Below, piece after piece: positions 59,816 through 64,000 of a stretch of DNA of 64,000 nt. This stretch comes from Agaricus subrufescens (taxonomy: Eukaryota > Basidiomycota > Agaricomycetes > Agaricales > Agaricaceae). Positions within the stretch are counted from its first letter, which is position 1. The number at the start of each line of letters is the position of its first letter. The translations under genes were made by a program, and so were the position numbers. The stretch is from positions 1,240,001 through 1,304,000 of the forward strand of contig CM057065.1 of assembly GCA_029945375.1 (NCBI GenBank). Reading direction: 5' to 3'. The notes below the pieces were generated by a model that was not told where the DNA came from, did no database searches, and was given only the letters and a program-made list of their open reading frames with translations.

Positions 59816-62487
59816 ATGGACAACGACTTCGACGCCGGAATCAACTCTTCGACAGCTTGGACAGAGGCACTCGACGGATTATACAACCAAGGGCCACAGC
59901 GTACCCAACAGGCACGCGCTTTGTATGCATTTGAGGGCAAGCCCGAATTCCGGGAATTGACTGTCGAGGCTGGGGACGATCTCGAGGTCATCCAGGAAAC
60001 ACTCCCAGATGGTTGGAGCCTTGTCAGAGCAATAGGTGACAAGGGGTGTGTTGTTGGCTTATTGCCACGATCCTATTATACAGTGCGTTGTTTGTCAGAT
60101 ATATAACTCGGTTTCCTTTACTCATTCACTGGCATTAGTTTACCTCAGACTTTATTTCTTGTCCAGAAACTGACAACGTCACTCCTCGGCCATCTCCTAA
60201 ACCGATTCAATCCTCCCTCCCTGTTATTGAACCACAGAATACTGGTGACTGGTTCCGACAAAACCTTCTAGGTGGGAAATCCTTAAACCGATTCTCAAGT
60301 TTTGTCACTAGTGGTGCGGAAGAATGGATCCTCAACGGTACAAATATCGAATCTACTACTACGCCAACCCACTCTCGCGAAAATACTACCATAGATGAAA
60401 TCGGTGACCTCACTCCTTCGAACAATGTGCTCTCCAATTATCGATCCGAAGCGGATAGGCATTACATCGATACAGGCCCTGTATGGAAATCCAAAATACC
60501 GCCACTCAAAATCCTCGTCCATTCTCCTTCTAAACGATCGTCTGTCCTTTCGGGCGCGTATACCGTCTACAACGTGACTTCACTATTCAATCCTTCAGAC
60601 CCTTACGACCCTCCTTCCTCTCACCATCATCGCCTTCACTCGGATTTTATTCCTCGTTCTTTGACTCGTCTAGACGGTTGTACTGGCGCTTCAGAAGAAG
60701 GAGAAGAAGAAGAAGAAGAAGAAGAAGCACCTGATGCTCCACCGGAACCAGTACAAAGAGTGACCGTGTACCGACGATTCTCTCAATTTGTCATACTGCA
60801 TACGACACTCACTCGTCGATTACCCGGAATTGCGCTGCCCCCTCTCCCAGAAAAACAGTACTCTGGTCGTTTCAATGATGATTTCATTGAGGCTCGTCGG
60901 GGCGATCTTGAACGATATATAAACAAGATAGTTCGTCATCCAATTGCTCGATATGCTGATATTGTTACATTCTTCTTGAGCTGCGACAATGATGTTGTGC
61001 GCATAGGTACTTCGATATTTGGCTTCGCGCTTTTGGCTTACATATATTTCTATAGGAATGGCGGAGGCGTTTACCGCAATATACAACCACCTCCAGAATC
61101 CCCTTTCCATTTTACTCGGAAATATACCACCCTGCATTTAACATCGATTTTGAAGATGCTTCTATCGCCTCCTCAACATTTTCTAGCCATATTAAAGCTG
61201 TATCGCAAAGTGTTCAAGGTTTGCGTAGCATATTTACTAAAGTGAGAGAATCAAGGCTAGGTATAGCTAAAGCGGAGAGGGGGCTTGGGTATGCTTTGCT
61301 GGGGATGATCACTCGTCCTCAGGAGAGTGAGGACATGCATAGAGATGAGGATGAGGATGGGTGTGACCAAGTTGACTATTCAGGACGGGGTGTAGTGAAT
61401 AAGGATGGAGCTTGGTGTTGGCGTGAAAACTGTAAAGGTATCGACCTCCCTCAATGTCTATTAAACTAGCTCGAGTCTTACTGAACAATTTAGAATGCGT
61501 TGATCTGACCAAGGGTTTCAAAAAGATGTCCGACGCATTGCATTCTATCGCTGATCTTTACGATGACCATGTGAGTCTTTCTACTAGACTTGTTTATAAC
61601 TTTCGTTCATGTTTATGACCAGGCCCGACGGACACAACTAGCCACGCACGAATCACTTAAATCAATGGCCCACCCAGACTTAATGTATCAAGATATTATC
61701 TCGACACATGACGCTACCCTGCTAAGGTATAAAGATGCTTTAAATGATAAGAGTAGTGATAAGGTTCGTCCCTGGCTAGCCCGTTAACATTGACTGACCA
61801 TCTAAAAACCGCATCAAGACGAAAGCGGAACAACTCGCGTCTCGTTGCGAAACTGTTCTGAATGCTACCATGTCAGAAATGGATGTATATCATACCCAAA
61901 AGTTGGAAGACTTTGGGAGGATGGCAAGGGAACATTTGGATGGTGAGATCAAATTGTACGAACAGGTAAACTTTTCTAAGTAAGATGAGTGTCTGGATCG
62001 AGTTTTGAAAAATGATTTTATATAGATCCTGGCACGATTGTATTCCGCACGACGAAATTTCAATGATTCCTCCCAGCAACCGGACGCCAATTCCAGTAAT
62101 CCAGCTGCAAATACCATGCCGTCACCAATAACACCGTCAATGTACACTCTGAACTTGTTTGCTCGACCTTCTTCCCCTCCATCCTCTCCAAACAGTGTTC
62201 TACCAACCAAATCGAGATCAATATCCACTTCCCATACATTCATCCCTTCATCCTCACCCCCATTTTCACCTTTATCTCCATCAACGCCTTTAGGCATTGG
62301 TGAAATCTTGATCCCACCACTTCCTCAACCTACGCCGCATGTTTTCGACTCTTCTTCTAACTCGAGTCCGAATTCTAAAGGAATGATGGCAAGATCGATG
62401 AGGGATGTTGGTAGCGTTGTTAAGGATGGTGTTGAAGCTGTTTTTGGTGTTGTCCATGGTGCTGCTGGTGGAGTTGGGAGAAGATGA
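59816..62487 (+). CDS. SH3-PX-BAR sorting nexin (SNX9-like)
   Basis: Exon 1 (59816) gives MDNDFDAGINSSTAWTEALD and an SH3 domain (QARALYAFEGKPEFRELTVE, DGWSLVRAIGDKGCVVGLLP). After an intron from 60077, a linker leads to the PX domain (HPLRI-type start PPLKILVHSPSKR, YRRFSQFVILHTTLTRRLPG, LPPLPEKQYSGRF, RRGDLERYINKIVRHP). An acidic run of Glu (about 60693-60725) sits inside the PX domain. The BAR half follows across five exons: EWRRRLPQYTTTSRIPFPFY, AVSQSVQGLRSIFTKVRESR, ECVDLTKGFKKMSDALHSIA, TKAEQLASRCETVLNATMSE and ILARLYSARRNF. The tail is serine/proline-rich with GDVHG-like repeats near the stop. Proteins of this type bind PI3P and curved membrane, linking endocytosis to actin. The gene is complete. 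Confidence 0.87.
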
Positions 62488-62820
62488 AGGAAGTTGAGTG
62501 TTTCAATGGTTTTTATGAAGGAAAGGCCGGCATATCGTTCTGTATACTAACTTATCTGCAAATTAAATGTACCGCTAGAATGGCGCCTGAATAGTTTCTG
62601 TGATATATACAAGGATCAAATAGCAAAACCGTTCACAAAGAGTCCCGCTCACGAACCATATCACTGGAAAACTTGACAGTGGAGCTAACGAGGGCAGATT
62701 AACGAAACGATGACCTTTCAACTGGCTATGCTTATTTATCGTATAAACATAAAACATAGACGTCTACTGAACACTACTAGGTACTAATTGGTGGACGGTA
62801 GGTTTTGAAAAGCTCGTCCA
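62488..62820. other. Convergent 3' gap
   Basis: About 330 bases between the stops of two convergent genes, the sorting nexin (+) and the aldo-keto reductase (-). It contains no exon and presumably holds both 3' UTRs. Confidence 0.45.
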
Positions 62821-64000
62821 TCATGCTTTGTCAGAGTCTAAGCAATCAGGGAAGCCGAGGCTACCCCAACCAGTCCAAGAGGGGTGGCAGCAACGGAAGT
62901 GGTGTGTCTTATCAATAGTGAATAGTTCCGCAATTTCTTCTTCGGTGAGGTCGACGATCTTCAAGTTGGCTAAAAGGGATAGTTAATTAGCCCAGGAGTA
63001 CTAATTTGTCGCAAATTGTCACACCTTCAATACGAGCAGGGGTCACAGATTTCGAAAGGACTGGCAGAGTAATGAGGACTATGTTCACGAACGACCAGAT
63101 AAAGTCAAGTACCGTTAACGCCGGGCCTGTTTGCTTGAAGAGAAACCAGAATATTGGCAGGTTGTACGTTGTACTGGTTTGCGAGTTTTACAACGATGGG
63201 ATGGGTGGGGAGAGGCGAGTCATTGGAACCAAGTGGAGAGTAGCCGGTCACTACGATCCCCTTGCTGCGGCAGAATTCGACAAGTTCTTCTTGAGGGCAG
63301 GCCCTGGCTTGGCGTTAGCAAACAGAAAAGGTATAAAGATAGGGGTTCCATCGGAGAGCTCACGGGTGCAGTTCAATTTGATTTACCGCAGGTACAAAGT
63401 CGGAATTTTCGAAGAGTCGGTTCAAGAATTTGATAGAGAAATTGGAAACTCCTGATTGGGTCGATTTAAAATTAAATCGCTTCGCATCCATTTCCAGTCT
63501 ACTTACCAATGGCACGAAGTTTCTGCGGGTACTTCTTGTGGAGCTCGACCATCTTCTTCCAGGCATCGAGCCAGTCGCGCTGCACTCAACATTTAACAAA
63601 CTGTAAGGATAGATCTTATGAGGTGGTTACCGATTTGTCTGCTAGAGTGCAATTTTCGTTCATCGGTGCGGGCCAATGCATCAACCCTGGATAAAATCGC
63701 AGCGCGTTAATAAACCTGTTAGGTCTGGAAATAGATTTATAGGCGACATACAGAGATCAAGATAAGTCGTCCCAAGTTTTTCCAAACTCCTGTTGAGAGC
63801 ACCCTCAGGGTCACCGTGGTCATTGTTGTTCAATTTTGTGGTGAGGAAAAATTGCTCGCGGGGCACGCCAGAGTCTTTGATGCCCTTTCCAACCTCTGCT
63901 TCGTTATCGTATGCAGAAGCCGTATCGATATGTTTGTAGCCGTGCTTCAGGGCATGGGCGACGGCAATCTCGACAGCGCCAGGCTGCGATTTCCAGGTGC
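62821..64000 (-). CDS. Aldo-keto reductase, partial (5' end beyond right edge)
   Basis: The minus strand enters at 64000 inside the family core: APGAVEIAVAHALKHGYKHI, DTASAYDNEAEVGKGI (catalytic Asp and Tyr), VPREQFFLTTKL (catalytic Lys). After an intron comes DLW-LMHWPAPMNENCTLAD (catalytic His), then RDWLDAWKKMVELHKKYPQK, then GVSNFSIKFLNRLFENSDFV and PAVNQIELHP. The last part has CRSKGIVVTGYSPLGSN and NILVSLQANRPGVN. The final exon gives ANLKIVDLTEEEIAELFTID and the stop at 62821. All four catalytic residues are present, so it is likely active as an NADPH-dependent reductase of aldehydes or ketones. Introns are 45-70 bases. The N-terminal exons lie outside the window. Confidence 0.85.

Noticed and set aside
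63006..63455. A 149-codon + strand frame near the right edge
   Set aside because: It is antisense to the spliced aldo-keto reductase exons, which carry clear family motifs.

Overview
The window is fungal nuclear DNA, almost certainly from a basidiomycete (Agaricomycetes; I cannot name the genus). The evidence is that genes on both strands are cut by many introns of about 45-80 bases with GT..AG ends. The NLR-type NACHT protein has the N-terminal style common in mushroom-forming fungi. The conserved genes (APC2, Sec18/NSF, a Num1/ApsA cortical anchor, an NDUFAF2-like protein) read as fungal. All multi-exon models were spliced by eye from reading frame, splice signals and intron phase.

Layout. 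1-4.5 kb: a partial gene running off the left edge, then an HSL-type alpha/beta hydrolase. 6-18.9 kb: an unstable accessory block with decayed NLR fragments, three intact and one broken copy of another alpha/beta hydrolase gene inside large direct repeats, and two families of non-autonomous inverted-repeat elements. 19-27 kb: a housekeeping block with a multi-pass membrane protein, an NDUFAF2-like complex I assembly factor, a tandem duplication, and a head-to-head pair (RING protein and APC2) whose start codons overlap. 28-46 kb: five members of a small two-repeat protein family, four on the + strand at 28.2-36.5 kb and one on the - strand at 45.5-46.2 kb; the large Num1-like gene lies between. 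49-64 kb: Sec18, an intact NACHT gene, an SH3-PX-BAR sorting nexin, and an aldo-keto reductase cut by the right edge.

The most interesting content is the small-protein family. Four members read as about 131-137 aa or close to it, built from 7-8 short coding exons joined at phase-1 introns. Each carries two copies (R1, R2) of a 22-residue module of pattern N-x5-[ST]-[IV]-[IV]-x-[AG]-Q-G-x-x-A-x-[VF]-x-G-x-[DN], separated by a flexible linker. Two pseudo-repeats of this length and polarity pattern recall the HET-s-type amyloid signalling motif (HRAM) that links fungal NLRs to cell-death effectors. The same 60 kb holds an intact NACHT gene and at least three NLR relics. I therefore propose, as an inference, an amyloid-signalling or prion-like family associated with NLR immunity or incompatibility in a basidiomycete.
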